From Xiphophorus maculatus (taxonomy: Eukaryota; Chordata; Actinopteri; Cyprinodontiformes; Poeciliidae), in NCBI RefSeq assembly GCF_002775205.1, contig NC_036464.1:868001-932000 (forward strand): 64,000 nt of DNA, written 5' to 3'. Numbering within the stretch: position 1 is the stretch's first letter; every line of letters starts with the position of its first letter. The position numbers and the translations under genes are program-made. The notes beneath the pieces are model-generated. The model had not been told where the DNA came from, ran no database searches, and saw only the letters and a list, made by a program, of their open reading frames with translations. Positions 23,380 through 35,890 of the stretch are shown one piece after another.

Positions 23380-23960
23380 GGCGTGTTTCTTTCTGCATTT
23401 TTCTCCCTAAGCTGGAATGAAACCTGATAAGAAATTTTGCTTATAAACTTTGAGAAATATCAGAAGCTACTAAGTGGAGACCAGCGGTTATTATCCAGCA
23501 GGTCTGACAAACATGGCCACTGGTGAAAAGCTCTGCTTCTGACAGTAAACAATGGCTCTAATTTACTATAATGGCTGTGTAGGTCCAAAGCTCTGGGAGA
23601 TGCAATGGCCAGTCTCAGTAGCTTAATTATCTTTCTAATTTGTATTAGCACTTGCTATCCTCTCAGGGATAATTATGTATCTTGTGTGTGAGCGAGCTTA
23701 ATGAGGTTAACTCGAGTCTTCGCAATAGGAGTTCAGTCGCCTCAAAGATGGAGAAAAGCTGCTGATTGCTGTGTTTTTCTCCCAACTAGATGATGACCAT
23801 TAAGTCGTTTAAATCCCGCCGGAGCGCCGAGGTCCACAGGAAGTGACTCCCTGTGGTGGCGACGGCTGCATGTTGGCGCGGCGCTCCAGCCGCATTATGA
23901 CTGGCCCTGCAGAGGATAGTGAGGGGAACCGGAAGGGGCACAATCTCTTGGAAACAGAGT
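23380..23960. promoter_or_regulatory. Candidate conserved non-coding element
   Basis: Unique sequence rising in GC at 23800-23930. It includes TAGCTTAATTATCTTTCTAA, CGAGCTTAATGAGGTTAACT and GACCATTAAGTCGTTTAAAT. Confidence 0.38.
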
Positions 23961-24144
23961 GACCTTTTTCAGATTACACAAAATTGGTGTCAAACATTTG
24001 TGCGGCAAAAATGTTCATTTGTGCCGTTATAATTTTTAAGGTTTAAAAAAATAAAAATAGTTTCCAGAAATAAAAAAACTAAACTGAAAGAAATTAATTG
24101 TGCTATGTTTGTGCTGCTAAAATTTCGTAGCACAGTTGATTGAC

Positions 24145-24998
24145 TCTGGGCTACAATATGTAGCATTAAATAAATATTTATCGAATATGACTTAAAACAA
24201 ATTTGATTTCGTAATTTAACGCCTTGAAATTGGGCCTCTGTTTCTTTAAGAAGTAATCGCAGCATGGCTCCTCTGTTAACCCTTTAATGTTTTTGCCAGC
24301 GTTGCTCTGAGAAGTAGCTCCGATAATAAGCTCAGCAGTTCCAGCAGGTTTGCTAATTGCTGCTGGTTAGTCTGAAGGAGTTGAGTGGGTGAATCACTGA
24401 AGATTGAAAACTGTAGCTCTGAGCTTATCTAGCAGAATAACTGAAAACATTTTTATTTAATGAGATACATAAAAACAGTAATTAATACCATAACTAACTA
24501 AACATGCTGAAATTATAGATATAATAATTATCTATAAATTATAGTATTAATTACCTTATCGATGTTTACATACTCACAATACTTTGACTTTTTAAATTCT
24601 GCACCTAAAGATTAACCAAAAGTATGAAAAGAAACTAAAGCTACTACTATAACTAATAACTAAACTAAAACTAAACAATATTTAATAATAACTAGCAAAC
24701 ATTAAAAACTAATACAAACTACCTGAATTATGCAAACAAAAAGTCACAATGAAATAAAACTAAACTATAATGAAAAAGCCAAAACTATTCTGACCCTTCT
24801 CTGAGGAGGGGCTTCGTCTCGAGGGCGGGGCTAAGTCCACCCAGGCATTTAGCAAGGCTGAATGGTTGCCATGGAGATTAAAGAATTTCTCAAACATCCA
24901 TGAAAGAATCAAAGCAACACTACAGGTATGTTTTTGATGTGGGAATGACATTATAACATGATATGAAGCTTAGTTTCTCCCTGACACCGCCCCTTTAA
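24145..24998. mobile_element. TTAA-type MITE copy with an AT-rich insertion
   Basis: The left part has CGCCTTGAAATTGGGCCTCT. The right part (24800-24998) has GGTTGCCATGGAGATTAAAG and ends CCGCCCCTTTAA. About 360 bases of low-complexity ACTAAAC/ATTAATAC sequence separate them. Confidence 0.75.
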
Positions 24999-24999
24999 C

Positions 25000-25770
25000 C
25001 TCGCTTGTAAACATCCAAGCTTTCCCTTTAAGCAGCCGACAGACTCTAATGGCTAAACCTCGTCTGCTGATAAGAATCAAAGAACGTCAGTATCAGATTG
25101 GTGTAACCTCGCTATCGTTCCCTCTGCTGCCTCGCAGGCCTCTGTTCGGAGACGTTTTCAGAAAATCAAGTCGCCGTGCGCTGAACTGAATCGTGTTTAG
25201 CAGGTATTGATAAAAGCCGATAAGAGTTTGCTTCCTGATATCATCTGAATTCCTCGAGTCCTGTGATCGTACACAGTTTCCCCTCTCAGGTCATATGTGA
25301 TATATTGTTCAGCCTCAGCACAAAAGACTGTTTTTATCCCCCGCAGTGTAATCCACAGCTGAATAGCTCTCATTTATTTGCTGCACTCCTCCCATCTTCT
25401 GCTTGCTCAATACCCAGCGCTGTTTTTTAACTGCAGGTTAGGGAAGGAAACCATCTTATCTGCAAAGAGGCGGATTTATTAGTGTGAAAAAGATAATTGC
25501 TATTCATAGGCCACTGGGGGCTGATTTACAACCGCTAATATTTAGGATTCCAAGAGCCGTTTTTCAGCTTTTTTTCCCTCCTGGTCTTTATCTGCAGCCC
25601 TGCCTGCAGCGCGGAGGAGAGCGAGGTCACGCTGGACGATGAGGGATGGGCAGGGCGAAGCCTCCACTCGGAGCCATTTGGCTGAAGACTGATGTGTGAG
25701 GAAGTCCGTGCAGATCTGCCTGCAGCGGGCAAACACCTGTTCTCCTCAACCTGTGATGAGTCTGAGGAGC
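25000..25770. promoter_or_regulatory. Candidate conserved non-coding element
   Basis: Unique GC-balanced block with CTGATAAGAATCAAAG, GATAAAAGCCGATAAGAG and GTGTGAAAAAGATAATTGC. Overlapping minus frames at 25535-25866 are compositional. Confidence 0.35.
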
Positions 25771-25776
25771 CGTCAG

Positions 25777-26234
25777 TGTGTCAAACTCACTTTCATTTTG
25801 GGCCATATCAAAAATCTGAACGTTCTTAAAGGGCCGGTTGTGCCAGAATCTACTGATAAAACCCACTAAACAGTTAAAATATCAATAATTAGATGTTCCT
25901 CCTGGATTTTGTGATTGTTTTTGTGGGGTTTTTTGCAATCAATTGAGACATTTGTGAGGAATTTTGCACTAATATTTGATGTAAATTGTGACTTTTTGTT
26001 ACTTGCCGTATCAATAACTTGACATTAAGTAAAACTGAGGCAGCAGTGACTTGAGCTCAACATTTTTGACCAATTTGGAGAAAAATTAGCAAAACAACAT
26101 GTGGAGATTTGTTGATTTTGTGTGAATTTTACAGATTTGTGAAAAACTGGAGGGATTTATTGATGTAATCTAGAGGGCCACATAAAAACCTACGGTGGGC
26201 CAGATTTGGCCCCCGGGCCTTGAGTTTGACACAT
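25777..26234. mobile_element. hAT-type non-autonomous element
   Basis: Inverted ends GTGTCAAACTCACTTTCATT and GGGCCTTGAGTTTGACAC, with internal GGGCCATATC and GGGCCACATAAAAACC. Typical of fish hAT elements; no transposase. Confidence 0.78.
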
Positions 26235-26494
26235 GCTCTAAATGCTTTCTGTCTGTGAGGGGAATCCACAAGAAAACTGAAAAACTGGTGATAAAAATGG
26301 AAGAGATGTCGCTTTAAATCTGGATACCCGTGTCCGTCCTGGATTTTAAAATCTGACCTTTTCCTGACCTCTGTGTTTGTTTATCATATTACCTGAAAAC
26401 AGGTAGCATTTTTTTCCCCCAAAGATTGGAAATAGTTGGTTTAAGGCAAAACAGGAAATGAAGACTTGTGGGTCTGTCTGTCGGCACTGATCCT

Positions 26495-26600
26495 GCAGGT
26501 GACCGCCAGGCTTCATCAGCAGCACTCACAGTGAGGTCACGGGTTCAAATCCCAGGTGTTGTGCCTCTCAGCAGGTCACATCCACCTGCAAACAGGACAA
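26495..26600 (+). mobile_element. tRNA-derived SINE-like fragment
   Basis: Contains GGTCACGGGTTCAAATCCCA, which holds a polymerase III B-box match. It is preceded by a degenerate A-box-like area. Short and diverged; a real tRNA fold was not found. Confidence 0.45.
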
Positions 26601-26789
26601 TAAAACACAACATGACAGGATAAAACATTTTCTCAGGTTAAACATGTCTACATCAAACCAAACTCAGCTTAAAAACTACAACTTCATATTTAGTGTAGTT
26701 TAAGTGACATTAAACTACAACATACTGAAAAAAGTACTAACTGATCAAAACATAATTTAATACTTAAAAATTAGACAGACCAAACTATA

Positions 26790-27090
26790 GGAGTATGGGG
26801 ACATTTTGGTATTTCCAAGGTCAAAATGAGAATAATTCATATAAATACAAAATGAGGCAAAATCTATTTTTTCCAAATCAGTTTCTTTCAATAAAAAACT
26901 TATGAAACTTTAACAAAAACTGCAGGTGTGTCTGGTGAATTTTTGGTTTAACATGCTTGTTTTTCATTCAGTGGCTAGAAAATCCAGACATTTACTGAAA
27001 AATAGTGAAACTTCATAATAAAATGACTGAAGTTATTAAAGTAAAAAGTACAGCGTAGTAAAAATACTCCTAAATGTAATGTTTGTGTGT
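26790..27090 (-). mobile_element. Partial hAT-type MITE (same family as 22036-22593)
   Basis: Reverse complement blocks GGGGACATTTTGGTATTTCC, AAAACTGCAGGTGTGTCTGG and TCATTCAGTGGCTAGAAAAT match the 22.0-22.6 kb copy. Confidence 0.75.
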
Positions 27091-27315
27091 GTCTAATTGA
27101 TGGTTTCTTACATAAACTGTCAACTTTGATAAAGTGATTGATTATTTGTCATTATTTTTACTTTTACCCTGAAGAAATTCAGATCTTCTGTTTTGCTAAA
27201 GTTAGAATAAATACAGAAACTTATTACAGTTTTATTTTGGATGATTTTTTGAACGTTGGTTAGTTTTTCTGATGCTTTCTGCACAAACTGGATACTTTTT
27301 TCAGTAACAGTTTGT

Positions 27316-27357
27316 TCCTTTCTCTCTTTCTTCTTTCCTTTCCTTCTTTCTTCCTTC

Positions 27358-27429
<72 letters not shown>

Positions 27430-27449
27430 TTTCCTTTCCTTCTTTCTTC

Positions 27450-27516
<67 letters not shown>

Positions 27517-27517
27517 T
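27316..27517. repeat. (TTTC)n microsatellite
   Basis: About 200 bases of TTTC units with a few TTCC and TCC interruptions near 27340 and 27430. The FLSFFLSFF frame is an artefact. Confidence 0.97.
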
Positions 27518-27939
27518 AAAAAAGCTATCTTTTATGGTTCCCTAAATCTGGTCTCTGGTTCTGACCTGAGGTTCCTAAATTGCTTGATTACTTGACTCGA
27601 TTATTTTTATAAGAACATTTTCCAAGCCACGAATCAACAAGACTGAATAATAAATGGGTCATATTTACTTTTAATGAAGCAAAGCCAAAAGTAAAATCTA
27701 AATTTCCTTTGTGTTTCCCATCTTTCTTTTGTTATATTCATTCATTTATCTGTTTTTTGTACTTTAATGACTGTAATGTTTATTTTTCTAAATCAAGAAG
27801 CAATCAGGTAAGAACTGCTCTTTTTCAAAACATTATAAATAAAATTTACTGCTTCATCAACCTTTATTTATACAAAAACAGAAGTAAAATAAACTATGTT
27901 GTGTTTATTTCTGAACAGATAATACACAGAAACACTATG

Positions 27940-28320
27940 CACTGCAAAAACACAACAAACTATTTCTTTCTAGTTTCTAACGAAAATATCTTAGTGTACT
28001 TGAAATAAGACAAAACTAACTTATAAGTAACTTTTCAGCAGATATACGAGCTTGTTTCAAGTAAAACATTTCTTAATATTAAAAACATATATACTTGTTT
28101 CATTGGCAGATTATTTCACTTATAACAAGACGTTTTCCCCATGTTGTAAGTGAAATAATCTTCCACTTTTTCATCAGTATAAAGGAATTATTGACTTAAA
28201 ACATTCTCCTTTCTGAAAAGTTACTTGTGAGTTAGTTTTGTCTCATTTCAAGTGAACTAAAATATATTTGCACTAGAATCTAGACGAAGATGCTTGGTAA
28301 GATTTTGTGTTTTTGTAGTG
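27940..28320. mobile_element. Family A MITE, intact copy
   Basis: 381 bases with inverted ends CACTGCAAAAACACAA and TTGTGTTTTTGTAGTG. Internally it is largely palindromic around ATTATTTCACTTATAACAAG and TTGTAAGTGAAATAATCT. No coding content; a fold-back element. Confidence 0.87.
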
Positions 28321-28379
28321 CATGTTTGATCTACAGGCTCCCTTTTACTTTGGTGGCCACATTTAATAGTGGATTATTA

Positions 28380-29110
28380 TCAGATTTAATTTTCAAATGA
28401 AAACACCTTGTTGGTGAAAGGAAAGAGTGATTTAAAAGCAGAAATGTGTGCAGCTAATAAGGCTTAAGACACATGCTACTTTCCTTTTTTCTCCACCTTT
28501 GCTGATTTAATTTCTCCTCCTTATGAGCTGTCACTTTGTCTGGAAATGTATTCATCCTGCTCCTAATAATGCTAATCTTTTTTTTTCTCTTTACCAGAGC
28601 TCAAATCTCGTGGAGGGATAATCTCAGATAAATATAGTTAATTGAGGCCAGGTGAACTTTCTTTATCAGCCACACAGTCAACCAATCTGAAATAAATGTG
28701 ATAATTAGAACGGAGATGTCTTCACCGAGCGCGGCGCGCGGACCGGTCCCGCAGCCATTTGCTTCAGATTACATCTAAATTTTATAACGCATCAGAAATC
28801 TGTGCTGAATTAGTCATGTTGAAGATGCAGCCATGTTTCCTGTTAAGATGTATAAACATAATCTGAAAGAGACGAGCGAGATGGACATCTTAAACGGTTT
28901 TAACGTCGACCGCCATGTGTTTCTGATCTTTGACGACGCTGCAAATGTTCTGCATGAATTTCTCAGGGAAAATAAGAGCATTAAACAAGATGTACTGTCG
29001 TAGCTGGAGAGTCTGTACGCCTGTTTATTTAGATTTACATGTGTGGGAATGCGTTTATGTGCAGATGTGAATAAAACTGCGCGCAAGTATGTTTGGAATG
29101 TCAAAATGGA
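28380..29110. promoter_or_regulatory. Candidate conserved non-coding element
   Basis: Unique block with GGCTTAAGACACATGC, CTCCTAATAATGCTAATC, AAATATAGTTAATTGAGGCC and CAGATTACATCTAAATTTTA. GC rises near 28720-28760. Confidence 0.38.
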
Positions 29111-29799
29111 GGAGAAATAGTTTTAATTTGGAAATAAGGACAAAAGGGGGAGCTTTAAAACTCATAGTTCTTATGTTTTAATTGTCTCTGATAGTACAGC
29201 CAGTTTTCTTTTAGAAAATATATTTCTGATGCAGCTGTTGGTATGAAAACTCACGCCAGATGTCAGTAAGACTAGATTAGTCCATAAATGTATTGATAAA
29301 ATGAGATTACACCAAGAAGAAGTGTTGAATGCATGAGGTGCAAAAAGCTGAAATTTGCCTGTCAGTAATGATAAATATTATTTGTTTTATTCTAATCGAT
29401 TATCTATATTGAGTCTCTGCTTTTTGCAGATGATGTGGTTCTATTAGCTTTACTAGACCTCCAGCTTTTCCAGAACCAAAGATCAAGTAGAATAGCAAAT
29501 ATAATAGCTTTAAAGAAACCAATAAGTAATGAACATCAACCCTTTGGTATAAATTCACAGCAGAAGATTCCACTGCTGAAGAAAAACAACATTAAAGCTC
29601 ATTTAAAAGTTGCTGCAACATTTGGAAACACTGGGAGGAAAAGGTTTGGTTAGATGAGACCAAATGTTAACTTTCTGGACGAGTTTCCTCCTTTTATGGA
29701 GGAGAAATGTCTCAAAACCGACACTAACAGTGAAGCTAAGAGGCAGGAACCGCTGGGTGGGAGTTTGTCTTTAGCACATAATACTAGAACCAGAAGGTA

Positions 29800-30048
29800 G
29801 CATGAATATATGAACACGCATTGGCAGATTATTTCATTTACAACATGGAAACATGTCTTGTTTGAAGTCAAGTTATCTGCCAAGAATGTTTTCATCAATA
29901 TTAAGAAATTACTTTCTGAAAACAAGCTGCTATGTCTTGTTGAAAAGTTACTTGTAAGTTAGTTTTGTTTTATTTCAAGTGAACTGAGATATTTGCACTG
30001 GAAACTAAACCAAAAATACTTGGTAAGATTTTGTGTTTTTGCAGGGAC
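29800..30048. mobile_element. Family A MITE, 5'-truncated copy
   Basis: Matches the right half of the 27.9 kb copy (CATTGGCAGATTATTTCATT, TTACTTGTAAGTTAGTTTTG) and ends CTTGGTAAGATTTTGTGTTT. Confidence 0.82.
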
Positions 30049-30385
30049 ATAAATGTTTTTCAGAAGATGATGGAAGATGGTTTAACGTACTTCACGCTAT
30101 CAGTTCTATTTACTGGTTTGCTGAACTCAAAACCTGGGATTAATTACAGTTAATTCATAATTTAGCAGGAGAATTTGATCACTTACAAACATTTTGTATC
30201 AATTATAACTGGCAAATGGAAAAGCTGTTATTATTAGGCTGTTGTTCAACCTATTTTATTTGTATTTGTGCTGACATTTCATAGACGTTTATCTGTTTTA
30301 TCAATGCTGTGTGATTGTTTCTGTGCTTGTGTTTAATGTTTCCCACCTTGCTCCAAGGAAAGTTTCCCTAAGAGAACAATAATAA

Positions 30386-30705
30386 AGTTTCTATTAGAAA
30401 TGTGCCAAAATGTTCAGTATTTTGCTCAAAAAACACAAATTTGCAATTGCTTTGTGTCCATTAAAGATAAATTAAATTAAAATCACACATGAATAAGTCA
30501 TTAAAACACCTGCCTCATCATCCTCCATCCTCCATCTTCTTCGTGGTTTGCGCCAGAGGCAACATCCAGGCGTTGATCATGTGAAAACAGTTTCTATTGC
30601 AGTGTTTGGACATAAACCAATTTAGATATTGCCCCCCAAAAAATACATACCTCATCACAGTAAGAAAAATGGCCTGTTTCCATTAGGCAAATTTATTTTT
30701 GTCAA
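30386..30705 (-). mobile_element. Family B MITE copy
   Basis: Left end TTTCTATTAGAAATG, core CATCCAGGCGTTGATCATGT, right end CTGTTTCCATTAGG. Confidence 0.7.
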
Positions 30706-30849
30706 ATTGTGCCTTCGTACAGACGGTGGTGAATCCGGCTGGTGATACTGATGTTAAAATGTGTTTAATCTTCCAGAAAAACTGTTAGGATTGGTGGATG
30801 TTTTTTCAGACAAAGTCTTCAATCAAAGTAGGTTTAATTTAAGCAAAGA

Positions 30850-31740
30850 GTGACAAAAGCAGCTCCGTTTTATTGCATTTTCCGTCCTTGTGAGGTATGA
30901 AACTCTCCTCAGCTCCGCTGAGCCTGACCACCATTAACACCCCTGAGAAACCTCGTCCTAATTACTCAGTCAGCCTGACAGAATCTCCTTAATTACAAAC
31001 TTCATTAGCCTGAAGGACTTTGTTTTCCTCCAAAAAAACGGAGCGAACCGGGGACAGCTCAGGCCAAGGTGCACAGGAGCCGAGGTGTGTGTGTGTGAGA
31101 GTGTGTGTACTTCTTTTTTTTTAAAGGAGATGTTAAGACCTTCGTCAGAGATCTAATTAGATTCATGGTGAGAATCAGACACCTTTTAACTAGCCTCTGG
31201 AGTCGCTCTAAAAGGACAGCGAGATCCAGGAAAGAGAGGCAGAGAATTAAATTGACCTGCTGCTGCCTTTCATGTGTGAAGGCTCCGATTCGCCGTGTCT
31301 TCACCTCCAAATACAAAACAACCCGCAGTACTTCTGCCACCATTATACCTCGCTTATAAACACACGGGACAGCCGGCTGCGGCCTGAGCGGTAATTTGGC
31401 GGGAGAAGACACACATTTGTGTTTCCCACCCTGTTTTATTGGGGCTGCTGCTCCAGATTATTCATTTGAGGAGGTGTGTGGACCATCGCACATCGCGCTC
31501 GGCTTCAAAGCCGACTGCCACTCACTTTCTGTGGGTTTGCATGCATTTAGGGTTCATATGTTCACACTGCATGCAATTATATGCTGGACTGGTGAGAGTT
31601 AGCACCAGTTAGAGCCAGGTGAAGTGCGGAGTTTTAATGCATAATGGAGTGCTGCACAAATGTCCATGTTGGAGAGGATTTAACCATCTCCTGGTCGGAC
31701 TTCAAAGCTCAAATCGCTCCAGATGCATCACTCACTGCAA
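30850..31740. promoter_or_regulatory. Strong candidate conserved enhancer-like element(s)
   Basis: A long unique block with CCTAATTACTCAGTCAGCCT, TCCTTAATTACAAACTTCAT, GATCTAATTAGATTCATGG and CCTCGCTTATAAACAC. Reading frames on both strands lack known motifs. Homeodomain-type sites are dense. Confidence 0.4.
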
Positions 31741-31744
31741 ACCG

Positions 31745-33170
31745 CCGGTGAAGATGTGTAAAATAAATTCACCTTTTATTGCCAGTTAGGTTTTCTGATT
31801 AGAAAACGAGGGAAGGTTTATATTAGCCAATTTCCAACAGTAGCTTCCTAAATATTTCACATTTACACTCTATTAATTGAAAATGCATGAATGTTTGGTT
31901 GTGGGAATATTTGGGTATTTGTGGTTCTGTCTACAACTATCGGTGTCCCTTCTGAAGATAAATGAAATAAATGTTTATTTGACTCCAGCTGTATGAGCTC
32001 ATACTAAGAAATGTAAAGAAACAAAACTTGTAGTTTGAGTTCATTGATTTTGTGGAAAAATAAAATCAATTTTGAGAAACAATAGTTAAAAATAATGCTA
32101 AATTATATTCCCACAAGTTTAGCAATTTCTAAAATTGAGTAAAAAAAAAACTACATTTCTTTTGTCCTTCCTTCTCTTTTTACACTGATTGGGAGAATTT
32201 GCATTTTTTAAAATATTTTGTTTTGTGTACAGTTTTTTTGTTTTGTTTTTTAACCATATTGACTTAGAAGTGAGTTGTTTTAATATTTAAGATTTTCTTT
32301 TCTTTCTTTAACATGAGAGTAATTATTTATTTTAATTGTGATGTGAATAAAAATGTGTTAAAGATTTTTTTTATTAGAACCTTAAAGAACGTTGTGATCC
32401 ATTGGCTTCTTGTTTTCCTTGGGTTATAAATAAGAGATGAAAACAGGCTTAAAAACAGGAAACACATGAGAACATGCTGTAAAGTCCAATATAAATAAAA
32501 AGTTTAAATCGACCAGAACTCGGATGAAGATCCGACACACGAAGCGTTTACTTTCTCATCTTAAACATCCTAAAAAATTTTTTTTTTTTGCCCAAATTAA
32601 ATCATTTCAAAAACAACTTCCTGCATCCTCCTTCTCCATTTCCTGCTGCTGGTGGTGCAATGCATTGTGGGATGTATCACTACAGACTCTATAAAGTAAA
32701 GATCATGTTCTGTCCTTCCATCACTTTTACAGCAGCTGTGTTTTGGTCAGATTGAGCCGTTCTCTGATGGACGCTGTGTGAGTTCGGAGTAGAACAGAAA
32801 AGCACCTCATCATCACTGATAAGCATGGCAGAGGATCCGTGATGCTGTGGGAATGTTGATCATCCAGAAAATCATTGGAATTCTGGGCAATTTTTCTACA
32901 AAATGTTGGAATCTGGTGGAAAGCTGAAAAAAAGTGACACGTATTTGAGACTTTCAGCTGTAAACTTGACGGTTTTGTCCCTCCAGGTAAAAAGTTTGTC
33001 TCCCTTTGGTCTGCAGAGATTCTCTCTGGGAAAACAGATTACTGTCAAATGTGGCAGCGATTAACAAGATATTTATTTGAAGCTGAAAGCACTTTTTTTT
33101 TATCGTTTCAGTGTGAGGTCATGCTAGTCCAATAAACGATTAAATCATTTCGAGGCCTTTACCTTCTCTT
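31745..33170. other. AT-rich non-genic sequence
   Basis: No gene. A Tc1 fragment (AGAGGATCCGTGATGCTGTG) lies at about 32820-32880. The rest is AT-rich with homopolymer runs. Confidence 0.45.
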
Positions 33171-33790
33171 TTTATTAATAACAGTGAATCTCCACCTCAC
33201 CGTCTTTTTGTCCTGCAATGTCTAAGCTTGGAGGTTCAGAGAAAGAACATTATGAGTGACCAATCAGCAGGTGTAATTTGGGTTAGTTTCTCTGTGGAGC
33301 TGCTAAGTTGTTCATTTGCCCATAATGAATGTCACAACCTGAATTACCTCCACCAATCATTGACGCGCCGACCAGCTGAACCTCCTGCTCTTAGACATCA
33401 GGACGTTTCCTGCTGCTTCAGACACATGGCTGCTCCGTTTTTAAGACGTCTGATTCAGGAACATCTGTTTGCCGGCGGAAAAAGAGAAAGAAATCTCACT
33501 TCCTGCACATGAGCTTGGGCTGAGGTTACAGCTTCAAAGCTCACCATGCTAAACCGAGTCTGTAGTCGGCTGTTTGTGCTCAGCGTCCGCTTTAATGCTG
33601 CCGACCAGTCGGTCTGCTGGAACAAACCCACAGATTGATCTGTTTTATCGCAGTTTCCTGCAGAAATACGAGAGAATGGGTTAATACCCTCCGTCATGCT
33701 GCCACGGAGCATCTGGTCGGACACAAACACACAGCAGAGGCACACACAATCCCCTCTGTGACTTGTTTCAAAATTAGTCATGTCACTCTC
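33170..33790. promoter_or_regulatory. Candidate conserved non-coding element
   Basis: Unique GC-balanced block, best at 33170-33480: TTGCCCATAATGAATGTCAC, CCTGAATTACCTCC and GACCAATCAGCAGG. Overlapping frames are unremarkable. Confidence 0.33.
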
Positions 33791-33839
33791 AAGTTGAAGC
33801 TCCTGAAATAAAGAACGACGGGTTCAATTTGAGCAATTT

Positions 33840-34205
33840 GACATTTTGAAAATAAATTGATTTAACTGCAATTTTTTTTTTTTAAAAAACACTTGTTCTG
33901 TTGCTAGGATGAGGTGGGTGTTTGGGGCCATATTGAGATTTGTTTATTTTGCACAACTACAATGGAAACACATTTTTCATGTCACACAAGTCACATGATC
34001 AACAACAGGATGCTACTACTGGAGGAAACCCCAAAGAAGAAGAAAACAGGAAGTGGTTGGAGGATTGTGTTTTTTCACATAAACAGATTTATTTATGTGT
34101 GATTTTAATTTTATTTCTTATTTAATGGAAACACCACAATAGTGAAATTGTGTGTTTTTTTTATTAGCGAAATATTTACAAAGTTTCTAATAGAAACGCA
34201 GTTTG
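33840..34205 (+). mobile_element. Family B MITE copy
   Basis: Core CACATGATCAACAACAGGAT, TACTACTGGAGG and AACAGGAAGTGGTTGGAGGA match the copy at 10.5 kb. The right end is TTTCTAATAGAAACGCAG. Confidence 0.75.
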
Positions 34206-34254
34206 TGTCATTGTGACAAAATAGTTCAGATTGTATTTATTTACCACTTGTCCC

Positions 34255-34790
34255 TTAAAGAGGCTATATTATCAATCAATTAATCAATCTTATTTGTGTA
34301 GCACATTTCAGTAATAAGGCAGTTCAAAGTGCTTTACATCATAAAAGCACAAAATCATAAAATTGATAAAACCAGTAACAAACGTTACATTTGAAGCACC
34401 ATCATCAAAATCATAAAAACACATCGTTGTGTGTTTTCCAGGCCCAGAGTGACATTTAATAACACAGTCAAGTAACTATGTTAACTTCAGTATTTATAAA
34501 GAATATACTGTATATGAAATATGACTTAAAGTAAATTTTACTGCGTGACTTAACTCTTGAAATTGGGCCTCTGTCTCTTTAAAACTACAGAAATTCAGGA
34601 AGTCATCACAACATCGCTCCTCTATTAACCCTTTAACAGTTTTAGCGTTTCGTGTTTGGAACAGCTAAATGGTTGCTATGGAGATTAAAGGATTTCTCAA
34701 ACATACATGAAAGAATCAAGACAGAATGAAAGAATAACATTATAACATCATGTGAAGCTCAAAAAGTCGATTATACACAACACTGCAAAA
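34255..34790. mobile_element. TTAA-type MITE carrying an inserted L2 tail
   Basis: TTAAAGAGGCTATATTATCA begins the element. It is broken almost at once by a reverse L2-like tail (34271-34430: CAATCTTATTTGTGTAGCAC, GGCAGTTCAAAGTGCTTTAC). It then resumes at GTGTGTTTTCCAGGC and CTTGAAATTGGGCCTCTGTC. The right end is eroded. Confidence 0.7.
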
Positions 34791-34799
34791 ACATATTTA

Positions 34800-35740
34800 T
34801 AATTTTTTTAATAATTCTTCAGTTGCTGTTGTAACTCACCGGTTTGTTTGTGGCAGCATTATGTTTTGTTACATTCATGCTTGTTTTTTAACGCTAAAAC
34901 AGCTGATTTTAATGTTTCTTTGTTTAATAGGTACATTTTTAGTAAATTACTTCTGTTTATTTCTTTTATACTCACCGTTGTTCGTCCCTTTAGGTCAGAA
35001 CGTGTTTAACGGCTGACCGGCACTTCCTGTTTTGGTCACTGGGCAAAACAAAATGGAGTTTTTTCGCTTTTGTATTGTATTATTTGTTTTCTTTAAAGTA
35101 ACCTTGTATTAAATGTTTTATTTTACAGACCATTTAATTGTGTAGATGAGATTATAAACCAGATTTTGTTTTTTCCTGCTTCTTTGTTTAGATTTTGCTG
35201 TTTGGTTTGATCTGTTTTCTAACTGTACAGGTTAACGAAGTTGTGTCTCCAATTCTGTTTAAAACCAGTAAGATTTTTGGCTAATGGCAGGTCAAGATGT
35301 CAGAAAATAAAATTCACCAAGAAGAAACTTGACCTTTATCCCCACAACTGTCAAAAACAAACAAAAAAGATAAAATTTTCTTGTTGCAACTTTGGTCGGG
35401 TTTATAGAGGTACGTTGAAAGGTCAGAGGCCTCCAGAGTGAACATAAATAAATAAAAACAGATTTTCAAAACGCAATCTATTGGCACAGAACACGTTTAA
35501 ACATCTGGTGTGTTATTTTGTTCTTGCTAAATTACGTCCACTTTAATTTATAAGGTGAAGTTAAAATTAAGTTTCCCTGAAGTCAGTGAATGTTTTTAGT
35601 TTATTCTGTTTTGTGATGCATTCAAGGAGTAATTGTTGTTGTTTTCTTTTATTGGTGCCACCTCAAAAAAATCCACCGATGATGAATGCAACTAAAACTT
35701 TTTTGGTTTTAGATTTTATTGCTCTGGCTGCTTGGGTTTG
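34800..35740. other. AT-rich non-genic sequence
   Basis: Nothing recognised. Confidence 0.5.
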
Positions 35741-35744
35741 AAGT

Positions 35745-35890
35745 CTGTCCATGGAGTTCGTGTTCTCTCTGGGTACTCCAGCTTCCTCCCACAGTCCAAA
35801 AACAAAAAAACATGAGTGGTAGGTTAATTTCTCTCTCTAAATTCCCCTTTGGTGTGAGTGTGTGTGCATTGCTGTTTGTTCTGTGTTTCT
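35745..35890 (+). mobile_element. Interspersed repeat (tRNA-SINE-associated segment)
   Basis: GGGTACTCCAGCTTCCTCCC, ACAGTCCAAAAAC, then GTAGGTTAATTTCTCTCTCT and GTGTGAGTGTGTGTGC is a segment widespread in fish and amphibian genomes. Partial copy. Confidence 0.6.

Noticed and set aside
26495..26600. Functional tRNA gene
   Set aside because: Only the B-box-like GGGTTCAAATCCC is convincing; the acceptor and anticodon arms do not pair.
27256..27545. Phe/Leu/Ser-rich frames
   Set aside because: They are translations of the (TTTC)n microsatellite.
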